Shown: positions 19,059 to 28,837, numbered from the stretch's first letter. The stretch: DNA of 64,000 bases from Melghiribacillus thermohalophilus (GCF_004342905.1 NZ_SMAN01000012.1:18225-82224); one strand, 5' to 3'. A program made the numbers and translations. The notes: generated by a model not told the origin, from the letters alone.

Positions 19059-20393
19059 TCAAAGTATCATAAATGCAATTGGAGTTGCAATTAACAGCGT
19101 CAAAATCGTCCGTTCTATCCATATGACGAATAGTTTCGGAATGCTTACCGGAATGTCTGTCGAAAGAATGCATGGAATAGATGCTGAGAAGAAGAGTACT
19201 GATGAGATCGATACGACACCTGTTACAAACTTCGTAACCAGTGGGGCTTCTGCAACGAGAAGAGCCGGCAAAAACATTTCGGCAATTTCAACAGCAGCAG
19301 CTTTGGCAGCCAGCATTGGCTCCGGGATTTGCAGAAGCAGTGTAAATGGATAAAACAAGTAACCGATAATGTCAAAGGTTGGAGTATACGTTGCAAGAAG
19401 CAGGCCGATGAGCCCAACAGACATGATGGAAGGCAATATGCTCATGGTCATCACAAATCCATCACGCAAGTTTTCCCAGATATTTTGCCCTAAAGAAGGA
19501 GAATTGCCTGCAGCTTTTATCCCTTCGTTCCAGGCACTTTTAATCATATTTCCTTCTGGCTCAGGTTCCTTAACAGGCTGATGAAAATAATCTTCCCTTT
19601 CCTTACTCAGGGGCCAGATCCGAACAGTTATGGCTGTCACAATAAACGTAACCAGCAACGTGGTCCAGAAAAAAGCATTCCATATCTCCATAAACCCTAA
19701 TGTTTTCGCAACGACGATCATAAAAGTTGCCGATACCGTAGAAAAGCCCGTGGCAATGATCATCGCTTCTTTGACCGAATATTTCCCTTCTTTATACACC
19801 CTGTTCGTAATTAACAGTCCAATGGAATAACTGCCAGCAAAAGATGCCACAGCATCAATGGCCGATCTCCCGGGTGTCTTCCAGATCGGCCGCATGACTG
19901 GTTTCAGCAGAATGCCAACCAGTTCAAGCAGTCCATAGCCGACGATGAAGGCAAGAAATACCGACCCTATCGGAACAAGAATGCCTACAGGTATCACCAG
20001 TTTATCAAACAAAAACGGTCCTATATCCGGAGCCAGCAGCCACTCTGGTCCGGCCTCAAAATAAATCAGCATGGCAGCAAATACGCCTAAAACCTTTAAA
20101 AACGAAAACACCATTTCCACTTTATTTTTATTCCAGGTCTTTGTTACAAAAGGGTAAAGCGCACCGAGTACAATCACAATAAGTGCATAAATGGGTACCA
20201 GTGAAGGAAATGTGCTTCGAACCCAGCTGACCACATGGTCCAGTGGAATAGACGACGTGCCTCCGACGGAAATGGGAATAAAAAACATAAAAATCCCAAT
20301 AGCACTAAATACAACTAACTTCAAAATGGATTCGGCCAGATTTTTTTCCGGCGGCAAATTCGATTCCAAACCTGTCGTTTTCGTTTGCGCCAT
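19059..20393 (-). CDS. YjiH-family membrane protein, putative histidine-pathway transporter
   Basis: A 444-residue protein with about ten to eleven membrane helices and two nucleoside-recognition (Gate) regions, matching the YjiH family. AAAGGAGGGG precedes the ATG. It lies between the hut regulator and hutU, where Bacillus subtilis would instead carry hutM at the end of its operon. I infer import of histidine or urocanate, but no substrate determinant is visible. Some YjiH-like proteins sit in arginine or nucleoside contexts, so the substrate remains open. Confidence 0.75.
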   Translation of the reverse strand: MAQTKTTGLESNLPPEKNLAESILKLVVFSAIGIFMFFIPISVGGTSSIPLDHVVSWVRSTFPSLVPIYALIVIVLGALYPFVTKTWNKNKVEMVFSFLKVLGVFAAMLIYFEAGPEWLLAPDIGPFLFDKLVIPVGILVPIGSVFLAFIVGYGLLELVGILLKPVMRPIWKTPGRSAIDAVASFAGSYSIGLLITNRVYKEGKYSVKEAMIIATGFSTVSATFMIVVAKTLGFMEIWNAFFWTTLLVTFIVTAITVRIWPLSKEREDYFHQPVKEPEPEGNMIKSAWNEGIKAAGNSPSLGQNIWENLRDGFVMTMSILPSIMSVGLIGLLLATYTPTFDIIGYLFYPFTLLLQIPEPMLAAKAAAVEIAEMFLPALLVAEAPLVTKFVTGVVSISSVLFFSASIPCILSTDIPVSIPKLFVIWIERTILTLLIATPIAFMIL

Positions 20394-20514
20394 GGTACCC
20401 CTCCTTTTTTCTACATCATATCTCCAGGAAGGGGTTTCATCCAGTTAAAATTTTCAGAAAATAATGATTGTTTTGTTTTTAATTTGCTGGTCCAACCCCG
20501 TGCTATTTACGTTT

Positions 20515-22086
20515 TTATGACGATTTTGCTGAACTAGTGCTATTTTTTGATTTCCATTCCCTCGGTGTCTGCTGAACCCATTTTTTAAACACCTTACTGA
20601 AATAAGCCGGGTCTTCAAAACCAACCTGACGGGCTATGTCATGAATTTTTAGCCGGGGGGTTTTTAACAACCCTTTTGCCCTCTCCACCCGAGTCTTTTG
20701 TATATAATCACTGAAAGTCCATCCGGTCTCCTGCTTAAATAGATGACTGATATAATAAGGATTTCTGTCAATTAATCGGGACGCATCTTTAAGGGTTATA
20801 GGTTCTGCATAGTGTTCTTGAATATACTGAATCAGCTGCTGGACTAGAAGGGATTGGTACGTGCGTTCTCTTTTTTCCACAAGATCACATAACTGATAGC
20901 AAAAATAAAGGAGCTGCTGGACAATATCTGCTAGCACTTCACCATTCAAAATTCTCTCAAGCACATTTCGGTACTGGTTTTCTGCCCCTGTTAAATATTC
21001 CTTTTTGAGCATGAAGCGCCGCAGATTCGCCATGACACTGGTCAATTTAATTCTCATATCATCCGGCGAAGGAAACCTGTCAGAAGGGTCAGGAAAGGTT
21101 CCAAACAGACGATAAAGCCAGTCTTTGATTCCCTGCCGATCGGTTTGTTCCAGGTAATGCAGCAGCTCATCCCGTTCTTCCGGTGATAAAAAGGGATCTA
21201 TTCGGTAAAGGATAAACGGGTGACGATCACTAAAAACTTGATTACCTCCAAAATAAAAGCGGCGATCCAGAGCCTGTGTCGCCTCCAGGTAGGACTGATG
21301 CAGATACTTCGGGTGATCATAACTGTTTCCAATTCCTGCTGTAAGGGAAAAACGGTACTCTGTTTTTACTTTCCTGCAAAATCTGAGCATAATCTGTTCC
21401 AGGTTGGTGACGGTGGCATCCTTTGCGATGGAATGCAGGTCAAACAGCAGTACGATTTTTCGCTCCACATAGACCACCAGAGGCCGATACTCGGCTAAAT
21501 GTTCCCTGACCGTATCCAGAAGCTCTTTAGGGTTTATAGAGGTACGGCTTTCTTCATCCACATCCAGCACGACTACAGTGGTAGGCGGTCTCTCAAATGG
21601 GAGATGTTTGGTCATGTTTTTCATTTCGTCCTGATCAATGGGAAGGCCGAAAAGCAAATGGTAGATCCACGAGGTGTCCGACCACTCGTCAGTGGTTCCC
21701 CAGTATTCAGATGACGGTTTTCGGGTTCTTCTAATCAGTTGCCGCAATGTTTTGATCCATTCATCGGTGTCAAAAGGCTTAACAAACAGGGCTCCAGCGC
21801 AGAGTTTCAATGCTCTGTAGGCAGAGTCAAAGGTTTTCCGGCCGGTATGAGCGATCAATCGGGCATCATGTTGAGAAAAGTAGTTTTCCAGAAAATGCAG
21901 TTGATCATCCGTAAACATATCCAGCTCCAGTACAATGACATCAGGCTGTTTTTTCTGGATATGTTGAATACATCTCTCAGGCTCCCTGACCTCTATCATT
22001 TCAGAATAAGGTAATTGATGAGAGGTAATCAGCCAGCGAAGTCCTTTGCGTTCTAAGTCATCTCTTTCAGCAATCAAATATTTCAT
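20515..22086 (-). CDS. AraC-type response-regulator-like protein with a degenerate receiver
   Basis: 523 residues. The N-terminal receiver-like domain (1-120) aligns with YesN-type regulators. The phosphoacceptor position in DVIVLELDM is Glu54 instead of Asp, and the acidic pair after strand 1 reads ER rather than DD. The Lys of FVKPF is kept. A middle region of about 250 residues is unassigned. The last 100 residues form two AraC helix-turn-helix motifs (ITLKDASRLIDRNPYYISHL; HDIARQVGFEDPAYFSKVFK). It starts three bases after hutH and no histidine kinase is nearby. I infer a phosphorylation-independent hut regulator. Confidence 0.8.
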   Translation of the reverse strand: MKYLIAERDDLERKGLRWLITSHQLPYSEMIEVREPERCIQHIQKKQPDVIVLELDMFTDDQLHFLENYFSQHDARLIAHTGRKTFDSAYRALKLCAGALFVKPFDTDEWIKTLRQLIRRTRKPSSEYWGTTDEWSDTSWIYHLLFGLPIDQDEMKNMTKHLPFERPPTTVVVLDVDEESRTSINPKELLDTVREHLAEYRPLVVYVERKIVLLFDLHSIAKDATVTNLEQIMLRFCRKVKTEYRFSLTAGIGNSYDHPKYLHQSYLEATQALDRRFYFGGNQVFSDRHPFILYRIDPFLSPEERDELLHYLEQTDRQGIKDWLYRLFGTFPDPSDRFPSPDDMRIKLTSVMANLRRFMLKKEYLTGAENQYRNVLERILNGEVLADIVQQLLYFCYQLCDLVEKRERTYQSLLVQQLIQYIQEHYAEPITLKDASRLIDRNPYYISHLFKQETGWTFSDYIQKTRVERAKGLLKTPRLKIHDIARQVGFEDPAYFSKVFKKWVQQTPREWKSKNSTSSAKSS

Positions 22087-22089
22087 GTC

Positions 22090-23628
22090 TCATCTCTCCG
22101 ATCTGACACGAGTGGATGAAGGATATACATATTTATCCATTTGTTCCATGCTCAAATCCCTTAGCCAATGATTCATAGCTTCAATATCCTTTGAAAAAAC
22201 CCGGTCATTGTCAATGCGTGGAACAATCCGTCGGGCATCCTCCAAAAATCTCCTCGTAACCGTAGCCATTTTGTCTTTTCCCCGAATCTCCACTGCCTGC
22301 ATGGCACAGATCAGTTCAATGGCCAGGACCCGTCTGACATTTTGAATGATCTCATAAGCATGACGGGCAGCTATCGTCCCCATGCTGACATGATCTTCCT
22401 GATTGGCTGACGACGGAATGGAATCCACGCTGGCTGGATGGGCTAACGTTTTATTTTCGGATACCAGGGATGCTGCCGTATATTGCATAATCATCACTCC
22501 TGACTGCAATCCCGGATTGGTGCTTAAAAATGGGGGGAGATCATTCAACTGAGGGTTCACCATCCGTTCCACCCGACGTTCTGCCATATTGGCAATTTCC
22601 GCAATTCCCGTCTTCATGAAATCCATAGCCAGTGCGATCGGCTGACCATGGAAGTTGCCACCGGAAAGGACTTTTTCGGTATCAGAAAAAATCAGCGGAT
22701 TATCTGTCGCCGCATTGATTTCGATCTGTAATTTTTCTCTGACATAATTCAGGCATTGCCAGGTCGCTCCAATCACCTGGGGCATGCACCTTAAAGAATA
22801 AGCATCCTGCACCCTTAACTCCCCCTGTCGGGTTACCAGCTGACTATCCTTTAACATCAAACGTATCCGTCTGGCTGATTCCTGTTGTTCCGGATAACCT
22901 CTCACCTGATGAAGATCTTCATCAAAAGCATCAATGATTCCCCTTAGTGCTTCCAGCGTCATGGCCCCAATGAGTTCGCTCTGAAGAGCCAGTTTTTCAG
23001 CTTCAAGATAAGCAATTACCCCGACAGCTGTCATAGCCTGTGTGCCATTGATCAGGGCTAATCCTTCCTTTGCTTTTAACTGGACTGGCTCCAGTTCTTC
23101 ACGCCTGAGTGCTTCGATCGCCGATATCCTTTTCCCCTGATCAAACACCTCTCCCTTTCCCGTCAAAACCTGTGCCAGGTGAGCCAATGGGGCCAGATCT
23201 CCGCTGGCACCAAGGGAACCCTGCCGGGGAATCACCGGGTGAATGCCATCATTGATTAGATCAATCAGTCTTTCAACAATGATCGGTCTGATTCCAGAGT
23301 AACCTTTGGCAAGGGCATTGGCCCGAAGAAGTACCATAGCCCGGCTAACTGATTCAGAAAAAGGCTCCCCCACCCCACAGGAGTGGGAATCAATCAGATG
23401 TTGCTGCAAGTCATCCAGAGCATCTTCGTCAATAACGACATCACTCAATTTCCCAAACCCTGTATTTATCCCATAAATCACTTGCTTTTGTTTAATCATC
23501 TCTTCTATGGTTTGCCGGCTTTTACGCAATTTTTCCATACTTTCATTGGAAATGGCCACCTTTTCATGACCAAAAACAACCCGCTCTACTTCCTGGACCG
23601 TCAAGTCATTGCCTGTTAACGTAATCAT
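22090..23628 (-). CDS. hutH: histidine ammonia-lyase
   Basis: Removes ammonia from histidine to give urocanate, the first step of the pathway. About 512 residues. The autocatalytic MIO cofactor triad Ala141-Ser142-Gly143 is in [28 protein letters not shown] and the [10 protein letters not shown] block also match. The start at 23628 gives the family N-terminus [10 protein letters not shown]; the ribosome site there (GGATGGTG) is weak, which fits coupling to an upstream leader ORF that overlaps the start. First structural gene of hutH-regulator-yjiH-hutU-hutI-hutG. Confidence 0.97.
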   Translation of the reverse strand: MITLTGNDLTVQEVERVVFGHEKVAISNESMEKLRKSRQTIEEMIKQKQVIYGINTGFGKLSDVVIDEDALDDLQQHLIDSHSCGVGEPFSESVSRAMVLLRANALAKGYSGIRPIIVERLIDLINDGIHPVIPRQGSLGASGDLAPLAHLAQVLTGKGEVFDQGKRISAIEALRREELEPVQLKAKEGLALINGTQAMTAVGVIAYLEAEKLALQSELIGAMTLEALRGIIDAFDEDLHQVRGYPEQQESARRIRLMLKDSQLVTRQGELRVQDAYSLRCMPQVIGATWQCLNYVREKLQIEINAATDNPLIFSDTEKVLSGGNFHGQPIALAMDFMKTGIAEIANMAERRVERMVNPQLNDLPPFLSTNPGLQSGVMIMQYTAASLVSENKTLAHPASVDSIPSSANQEDHVSMGTIAARHAYEIIQNVRRVLAIELICAMQAVEIRGKDKMATVTRRFLEDARRIVPRIDNDRVFSKDIEAMNHWLRDLSMEQMDKYVYPSSTRVRSER

Positions 23629-23752
23629 ATGTCCACACCATCCCTTTATCACAATAAAGTGCGTAATGAAAAAGGGACCTGTTATGATCCAGTGGATCCA
23701 TAACAAGTCCCTGCTTTCTTATGCCTATTTTGAAACATCCATAATGATTCAT
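23606..23752 (-). CDS. putative hut leader peptide (48 aa)
   Basis: AAAAGGAG lies nine bases before an ATG that opens a 48-codon frame ending 20 bases inside hutH. The product begins [15 protein letters not shown] and contains three separated His (3, 23 and 29) with no His run. The terminator-like hairpin at 23674-23711 lies wholly inside this frame. Translating ribosomes would therefore unfold it and deliver ribosomes to the weak hutH start. This is inference; the frame could also be chance. Confidence 0.45.
   Translation of the reverse strand: MNHYGCFKIGIRKQGLVMDPLDHNRSLFHYALYCDKGMVWTYDYVNRQ
23669..23711 (-). promoter_or_regulatory. terminator-like hairpin in the hutH leader
   Basis: On the minus strand GGGACTTGTTATGGATC pairs with GATCATAACAGGTCCC. 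The stem is about 16 bp with one G-U pair and one bulge, and U5 follows. It lies between the likely promoter and hutH, so it can attenuate the operon. HutP-type antitermination is known from B. subtilis hut, but I cannot identify a HutP site or gene here. Confidence 0.65.
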
Positions 23753-24087
23753 AGCCCAATTCTCCTTTTGATCAATCACCCTATGATTTGAGCCAGGGTC
23801 CATCATAGCAAAATACGCGTTTACTTTATTCAATTTTCAGAATATACTTAAATTAAGTGTAAGTACTTCACCCAGATTCGTCAATAGGCGGCCCCCTCAA
23901 GTGTTAATCAATGGTAAATATTTGTATATGAGACAGTTAGAAACGGAGGAAGGAAATCGTCTCTTTTCCATCGGCAAATACCATGAAAATACTAAAATAT
24001 TTTCATGTATTGTCGATATATGTACATAAGTCAAGATTGACAAAACACGGAGAAAAACATGTCAAAACCAGATAAAGGTGATTATAG

Positions 24088-25773
24088 ATGCACAACGACA
24101 ACAGCCAGATTGTGTTTAAAGAGGAACAGCTTTTCGAAATGTTTACAAAGCTGTTTGATATCGTGTTTCTGATGAAATTTATACCTCCAAATGACTTTCG
24201 GTATCAACGGGTAAGTCAGAGTGCTAAACAATTAGCCTCTTTAAAGGAAGAAGACTTAGGCAAAACCATTCGGGAAGTTTATGACGATGATGTGGCGGAC
24301 CACCTTTCCAAAAAGTACCACGAAGCCATTAAAAAAAAACACCCAATCACATACCGCGATCGTTTAAATATGGACACTGAAGAAAGATATGGGGAATCCA
24401 TTTTAATTCCGATCTCGTATAACCATGAATGGTATGTCATTGGACTAACCAGGGATATTACCCGTGTGGTCATGCTTGAGAGCGGGGCTTCGATTTCAGA
24501 TCCAATTACAGGCTTTCCTTATATTGAAACATTTCTCAGTCAACTGGAAAGCAAGATACGGCTTAATACTTACCGTAATTCCATCTGGAATTTAATTTAT
24601 CTTTCTTACCCTCAGATGAGTTTTTTCCATCATCCAGATCTCAAGGGCTTTGAAATGGAATGTCTTCACCACATAGTCAATCGAATCAAAACTCTATTGA
24701 AGCCAGAAGACCTGGTGAGCCGGGTTTCGAATAATGAATTTGTCATTGCCCTGCATACAGAAAACTCATTTCAAATGAACAGCATGACTCAAAAATGGTT
24801 AGAAGAATTAAAAAAACCGATTAAAATAAAAGAAACGGAAATTCATCTGAGTCCCCGAACTGGCTCAGCCCTCGTTCACAAGGATACAGCCGACATTCGT
24901 ACTGCTTTGTCAAAAGCTTTTCAGCGTATGCTGAAGGCCGATCCTGCCGGGGATAAAGCAGGCATGCAGCAGGCAGATGACCTTCATACGGGCGAGGATA
25001 GCCGAAGCCGCAAAATTACCAGTGACCTGCCCCTGGCTTTGAACGAAAATCAGTTTTTCCTGGTGTATCAGCCTAAATTGGATTTGCGGGACGGTCATTA
25101 TAATGTAGAAGCACTTATTCGATGGAATCACCCTGAACTGGGGATTATTTCTCCCGGTGAATTTATTCCGATTGCAGAAGAAACGAATCAAATTCAGAAC
25201 ATCGGTAACTGGGTGATCCATCAGGTGTGCAACGATTTAGTGATTCTAAAAACATACATACCTGATCTGATTGCTGCTGTAAATATTTCACCCCTGCAAC
25301 TGAAGGATAATGAATTTATCCATAAATTACAAAATGCTTTAACGGACCACCAATTGTCACCAGCTTCAATTGAGCTTGAAATTACCGAAAGTGCCCTGCT
25401 AGACATGCAAATGGCAAAGGAACAGTTTCAGCTTCTGCATAAGAATGGATTTCGGGTTGTACTGGACGATTTTGGGACGAGTTATTCATCGTTAAGTCAC
25501 CTAAAAGTACTTTCCGTGCAAAAAATTAAAATTGACAAATCTTTTATTATGAACATGGACTTTAACCAGAAAGATCAGCAAATCGCCCAGATGATGGTGA
25601 GACTAGCCAAGAATCTGGACCTTGAAGTGACAGCCGAAGGAGTTGAAAAGCCGGAACATTTGCAGATGTTGAAAAAAATGGGCTGCACCGAAATTCAGGG
25701 GTTTTATTTAAGCAAGCCGCTTCCTCTGGAAGAACTGATGGGATTTTTTAAAGAAAGCAAAACGAACCTCTAA
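24088..25773 (+). CDS. PAS/degenerate-GGDEF/EAL cyclic-di-GMP phosphodiesterase
   Basis: 561 residues. Residues 15-130 look like a PAS sensor. Residues 140-300 form a GGDEF-type fold whose signature has decayed to SNNEF (214-218), so cyclase activity is unlikely. From about 320 the EAL domain is complete: EALIRW, VNISPLQL, ELEITESALLD, LDDFGTSYSSLSHL, KIDKSFI, AEGVE. All metal-ligand motifs are kept, so c-di-GMP hydrolysis is likely. It is a single gene with AAAGGTGATT upstream and a terminator at 25867. Confidence 0.88.
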   Translation: MHNDNSQIVFKEEQLFEMFTKLFDIVFLMKFIPPNDFRYQRVSQSAKQLASLKEEDLGKTIREVYDDDVADHLSKKYHEAIKKKHPITYRDRLNMDTEERYGESILIPISYNHEWYVIGLTRDITRVVMLESGASISDPITGFPYIETFLSQLESKIRLNTYRNSIWNLIYLSYPQMSFFHHPDLKGFEMECLHHIVNRIKTLLKPEDLVSRVSNNEFVIALHTENSFQMNSMTQKWLEELKKPIKIKETEIHLSPRTGSALVHKDTADIRTALSKAFQRMLKADPAGDKAGMQQADDLHTGEDSRSRKITSDLPLALNENQFFLVYQPKLDLRDGHYNVEALIRWNHPELGIISPGEFIPIAEETNQIQNIGNWVIHQVCNDLVILKTYIPDLIAAVNISPLQLKDNEFIHKLQNALTDHQLSPASIELEITESALLDMQMAKEQFQLLHKNGFRVVLDDFGTSYSSLSHLKVLSVQKIKIDKSFIMNMDFNQKDQQIAQMMVRLAKNLDLEVTAEGVEKPEHLQMLKKMGCTEIQGFYLSKPLPLEELMGFFKESKTNL

Positions 25774-25866
25774 CCTTTTTGCAAACTTACAATATCCTCC
25801 TGCGATTAGCATCAAGTGATATGGAATTATAATATCCAGGGTATTCTTTCTTCATCCTCGCACACA

Positions 25867-25904
25867 AAAAACCAGAGACATGATGATCATGTTCTCTGGT
25901 TTTG
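25867..25904. terminator. terminator downstream of the EAL gene
   Basis: AAAACCAGAGA and CATG arms pair with CATG and TCTCTGGTTTT. A/T runs lie on both sides, so it can act on both strands. Confidence 0.85.
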
Positions 25905-26168
25905 CTGTTTGCTGTAGCTTTTACAGTAGATGAAGACATCTGAATTCGGGGTAATCGTACACAGCAAATATTATTTTGCTTTTTCTTTCAGTAATTCAAT
26001 TATTTTTTATTCTGTTCCCATCATCGTATCATTTTGTTCTTTAACCAGATGAAGTCAAACGGAAAATAATTAAGATGACCATAACAAAATCATAGCAGCA
26101 AGAATATAGCAGATTGTAGACCATGTTCAAACGGGACGATATGAGACATCCCCTGCCATCCTTCTTTC
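25905..26168. other. intergenic region, no supported gene
   Basis: AT-rich. A short minus-strand frame near 26040-26130 would encode a hydrophobic stretch of under 30 residues, but has no ribosome site. I see no promoter or hairpin I would defend. Confidence 0.4.
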
Positions 26169-26405
26169 TTATTCATTCTCATACATATGATCAATCACCT
26201 GTTTTTTTCCAACCTCAAACAAACCGATGATTTCTGTATGAGGCATATTTGACCAGCCAGATATGATATATCCGTCTTTTCGCCGGGCTACATAAGCCAG
26301 TGCATCTATGTTTCCCTCTTCAATTTCTTTCTCAAGAAGCTCTAATAGCATTTTCGGTGTTACCTGTCCGTTTTTTCTGGCCCTGTACTCATTCATATCA
26401 TTCAT
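26169..26405 (-). CDS. hypothetical cytosolic protein (78 aa)
   Basis: A 78-residue acidic protein. A helical N-terminal part (LLELLEKEIEEGNIDALAYV) is followed by beta-like segments and GWSNMPHTEIIGLFEVGKKQ. There is no membrane helix or cysteine. GGGAGTGATTGC precedes the ATG. The helix/strand pattern resembles small Bacillus housekeeping proteins of unknown function. It is transcribed in the same direction as the adjacent thioesterase but about 80 bases downstream of it. Confidence 0.6.
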   Translation of the reverse strand: MNDMNEYRARKNGQVTPKMLLELLEKEIEEGNIDALAYVARRKDGYIISGWSNMPHTEIIGLFEVGKKQVIDHMYENE

Positions 26406-26486
26406 GCAATCACTCCCTAAAGTCTAGTGCCGGAACAAAAACCCCTTTGATCTATGATTGTAACATTAAAAAGGGATCATCAACGG

Positions 26487-27008
26487 TTATTTCCCTCTTT
26501 TCCAGGGCAGGTCTGTTCCAAATTTTTCGGCAAGCTCCTTCGAATCATCTCTTCTCTGCCGGCGATATTCAGCCCTCTTTTTAGCACCTTCGTGCAGCCA
26601 TTTCTCCTCTTCTGTTTCAGGATAGACCTTCGGGACCGGGGTTGGACGATTATTTTTATCCAGGGCGACCAGCGTTAAAAAGGCAGTTGCACACATTTTC
26701 CGGTCTCCAGTAATCAAATTTTCCGTTACAGCTTTGACAAATACCTCCATTGATGTGTGATGGGTATATGTGACAAAAGCTTCTAAACAGATGGTATCTC
26801 CCTCTTTTACCGGATGAAGAAAATCCACTGAATCTGTAGAAGCAGTAACAACAGGCCTCCGGGAATGCCTTTCCGCTGCAATTGCTGCTACATCATCAAT
26901 ATAAGCCATTAATTTTCCCCCAAATAATGTTCCATGACTGTTCGTATCCGGAGGAAGCACATGGGATATTTTAACTGCAAGGGAATCGATGCATGGTTTT
27001 GCTTTCAT
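26487..27008 (-). CDS. acyl-CoA thioesterase, YkhA type
   Basis: Hot-dog fold hydrolase of acyl-CoA, 173 residues. The NSHGTLFGGKLMAYIDDVAA block (residues 23-42) holds the conserved Asn and Asp of the active site. VKEGDTICLEAFVTYTHHTSM and FLTLVALDKNNRP are also typical of YkhA. The C-terminal basic tail (residues 140-173) is somewhat extended. Substrates are probably medium- or long-chain acyl-CoA. Confidence 0.9.
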   Translation of the reverse strand: MKAKPCIDSLAVKISHVLPPDTNSHGTLFGGKLMAYIDDVAAIAAERHSRRPVVTASTDSVDFLHPVKEGDTICLEAFVTYTHHTSMEVFVKAVTENLITGDRKMCATAFLTLVALDKNNRPTPVPKVYPETEEEKWLHEGAKKRAEYRRQRRDDSKELAEKFGTDLPWKRGK

Positions 27009-27139
27009 CGGGACTACCTCACCTTTCTCTATTATATCGTTGATCGTTATTTTATCATTCCTCTTTGCTTCTTATCCTTTAATACAAATGATTTTTTGTC
27101 AACTACTAAATACCTGATGCTTGTACTTTTTTATGGTAT

Positions 27140-27481
27140 TCAGAAAAAAATCCGAATGATGCCAATAATCAGACCAGCTGTGCTTAAGACAAAGGTAACT
27201 CCCCATTTCAATGTTTTAATATGGTATTTCCGGAGACTGCTTTCCATTTCCTCTTTTATGACATAGTCTTTATCTTTTTCACTATGAACTTTGCTGATTA
27301 AAGATTGAATCTGTTCTCTGGACAAATAATGTTTATACTCCAGATAATCACTCAATAAAACTTTAATATCATTCTCAGACAATACATTTTTTAAATATTC
27401 GGCTATGTTATCATGCTGTTCCTCTAATTCGCTCAGTCTAAGCTCGATCTCCCTGATTTTCACATTCAAATCTCTGGTCAT
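27140..27481 (-). CDS. coiled-coil protein with C-terminal membrane anchor
   Basis: A 113-residue protein. Residues 1-85 are highly charged and helical with heptad leucines. Residues 92-112 form one membrane helix ending the protein (TFVLSTAGLIIGIIRIFF). The layout resembles XhlA-type or tail-anchored proteins, but there is no holin or amidase next to it, so I leave the function open. The ribosome site (GGTGAG) is weak. Confidence 0.55.
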   Translation of the reverse strand: MTRDLNVKIREIELRLSELEEQHDNIAEYLKNVLSENDIKVLLSDYLEYKHYLSREQIQSLISKVHSEKDKDYVIKEEMESSLRKYHIKTLKWGVTFVLSTAGLIIGIIRIFF

Positions 27482-27599
27482 CTTTACTCACCATCTTTCT
27501 TTCAAGGAGGTTTCCATATATCATAAGACTGGAGAATTCTACTTGTGCAGGCAATCTAGCGGGGTAACTGAAAAGATAGACACAAAATAGGGAGATAGC

Positions 27600-27800
27600 A
27601 GGATAAATAATGAGATATGGGACGTTTTTAAAGCGGAATGCAGAAACCAATAGCCAATCCGACCCCTGTGACGAATAAGAAACCACGCAGGCCCCGAAGA
27701 CTGCTGGAGAACCAGCGAGGAGGTTATTTCCGCTGCACAGTCCGAAGCAGCTCAAGGGTGGGTGCCGGAGCTGGACAATCAACCCCCATCTGAGAATGCA
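27600..27800. repeat. GC-rich structured intergenic element
   Basis: A GC-rich block (about 27655-27775) in otherwise AT-rich spacer, with CTGGAGAACCAGCGAGGAGGTTA and several short inverted segments (GCTGCACAGTCCGAAGCAGC; CTGGAGAACCAG). From memory it resembles the roughly 130-base dispersed intergenic elements with a GAGGAGG core seen in many Bacillaceae. The minus-strand ORF 27438-27782 across it has no ribosome site and no domain. Confidence 0.4.
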
Positions 27801-27837
27801 AGAGACTTGTTATCCTTTCATGTTTTCGCAAAAAGAA

Positions 27838-27873
27838 GACCCTGCCGCCATCTAATAAGGCGCAGGGTTTAAT
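27838..27873 (-). terminator. kbl-tdh operon terminator
   Basis: ACCCTGC/GCAGGGT arms with a short GCC/GGC extension flank the loop. On the minus strand a TTTCTTTTT tract follows. It lies directly after the tdh stop. Confidence 0.75.
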
Positions 27874-27874
27874 C

Positions 27875-28837
27875 TCACACGTGATTAGCGTTTTTTAATT
27901 TGCTATCCAGCTTTTTGAGCATATCTTCTGTCATTTTATCCAGGTCAAATTCAGCACGGAATCCCCATTCTTCTCTGGCTGCAGACGCATCGATGGAGTT
28001 CGGCCAGCTTTCGGCAATGGATTGTCTGACAGGATCGACATCATAATCCATTTCAAATTCTGGGATATGCTTCCGGATGGCTTTTTCGAAATCTTCCGGA
28101 GCAGCGCTGAAGGCTGTGACATTAAAGGCATTCCGGTGTGTTAAACGATCAGGATCTGCCTCCATTAGCTGAATAATGGCGCGGATGGCATCTGGCATAT
28201 ACATCATATCCATATAGGTACCTTCAGCGATATAGGACGAGTACGTTTTCTTTTTAATGGCTTCATAATAGATTTCTACTGCATAGTCCGTCGTTCCGCC
28301 CCCTGGAGGTGTCACATAGGAGATCAGGCCAGGGAAGCGTACACCCCGGGTATCAACGCCAAATTTATGATAGTAGTAATCACAGAGGAGCTCTCCTGCT
28401 ACTTTATTGACTCCGTACATGGTTGTTGGACGCTGAATCGTATCCTGCGGTGTGTTGTCCTTTGGCGTTGTTGGCCCGAATGCTCCGATGGAACTTGGGG
28501 TAAAAAATTTCGTTCCGAGCTCTCTGGCCACTTCTAAAGCATTGACCAGACCGCCCATGTTTAAATTCCACGCCAGCTGCGGATTATTTTCCGCCTTTGC
28601 AGATAACAGAGCAGCCAGATGAATAATGGTATCCACCTGATATTTTTTGGCAATATCATGCATCTTCTGATCATCGGTAACATCTAAGATTTCAAAGGGT
28701 CCTGAATGAACCACGTCACCATCCATCGTTCGAATATCGGAAGCGATCACCTGGTCAGAGCCGTACTCTTCACGCAATTTCATGACTAGCTCCGAACCAA
28801 TCTGGCCTAATGCTCCTGTAACCAGGATTTTTTTCAT
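27875..28837 (-). CDS. tdh: L-threonine 3-dehydrogenase, SDR (epimerase-like) type
   Basis: 320 residues of the extended short-chain dehydrogenase fold. The NAD-binding GALGQIG is at 8-14, LAALLSA follows strand 4, and the catalytic YGVNK is near 143-147. TPPGGGTTDYAVEIYYEA is typical of the SDR-type threonine dehydrogenases. It oxidises L-threonine to 2-amino-3-ketobutyrate, which the upstream Kbl cleaves. It lies 41 bases after kbl. A generic nucleotide-sugar epimerase is the alternative, but the kbl partner makes it unlikely. Confidence 0.9.
   Translation of the reverse strand: MKKILVTGALGQIGSELVMKLREEYGSDQVIASDIRTMDGDVVHSGPFEILDVTDDQKMHDIAKKYQVDTIIHLAALLSAKAENNPQLAWNLNMGGLVNALEVARELGTKFFTPSSIGAFGPTTPKDNTPQDTIQRPTTMYGVNKVAGELLCDYYYHKFGVDTRGVRFPGLISYVTPPGGGTTDYAVEIYYEAIKKKTYSSYIAEGTYMDMMYMPDAIRAIIQLMEADPDRLTHRNAFNVTAFSAAPEDFEKAIRKHIPEFEMDYDVDPVRQSIAESWPNSIDASAAREEWGFRAEFDLDKMTEDMLKKLDSKLKNANHV

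Noticed and set aside
23606..23840. HutP-binding antiterminator
   Set aside because: A hairpin exists, but no HutP gene is in the window and no HutP motif spacing could be recognised, so only a generic leader control is proposed.
27438..27782. 114-codon minus-strand ORF
   Set aside because: It crosses a GC-rich spacer and the 5' end of the coiled-coil gene, with no ribosome site or domain.
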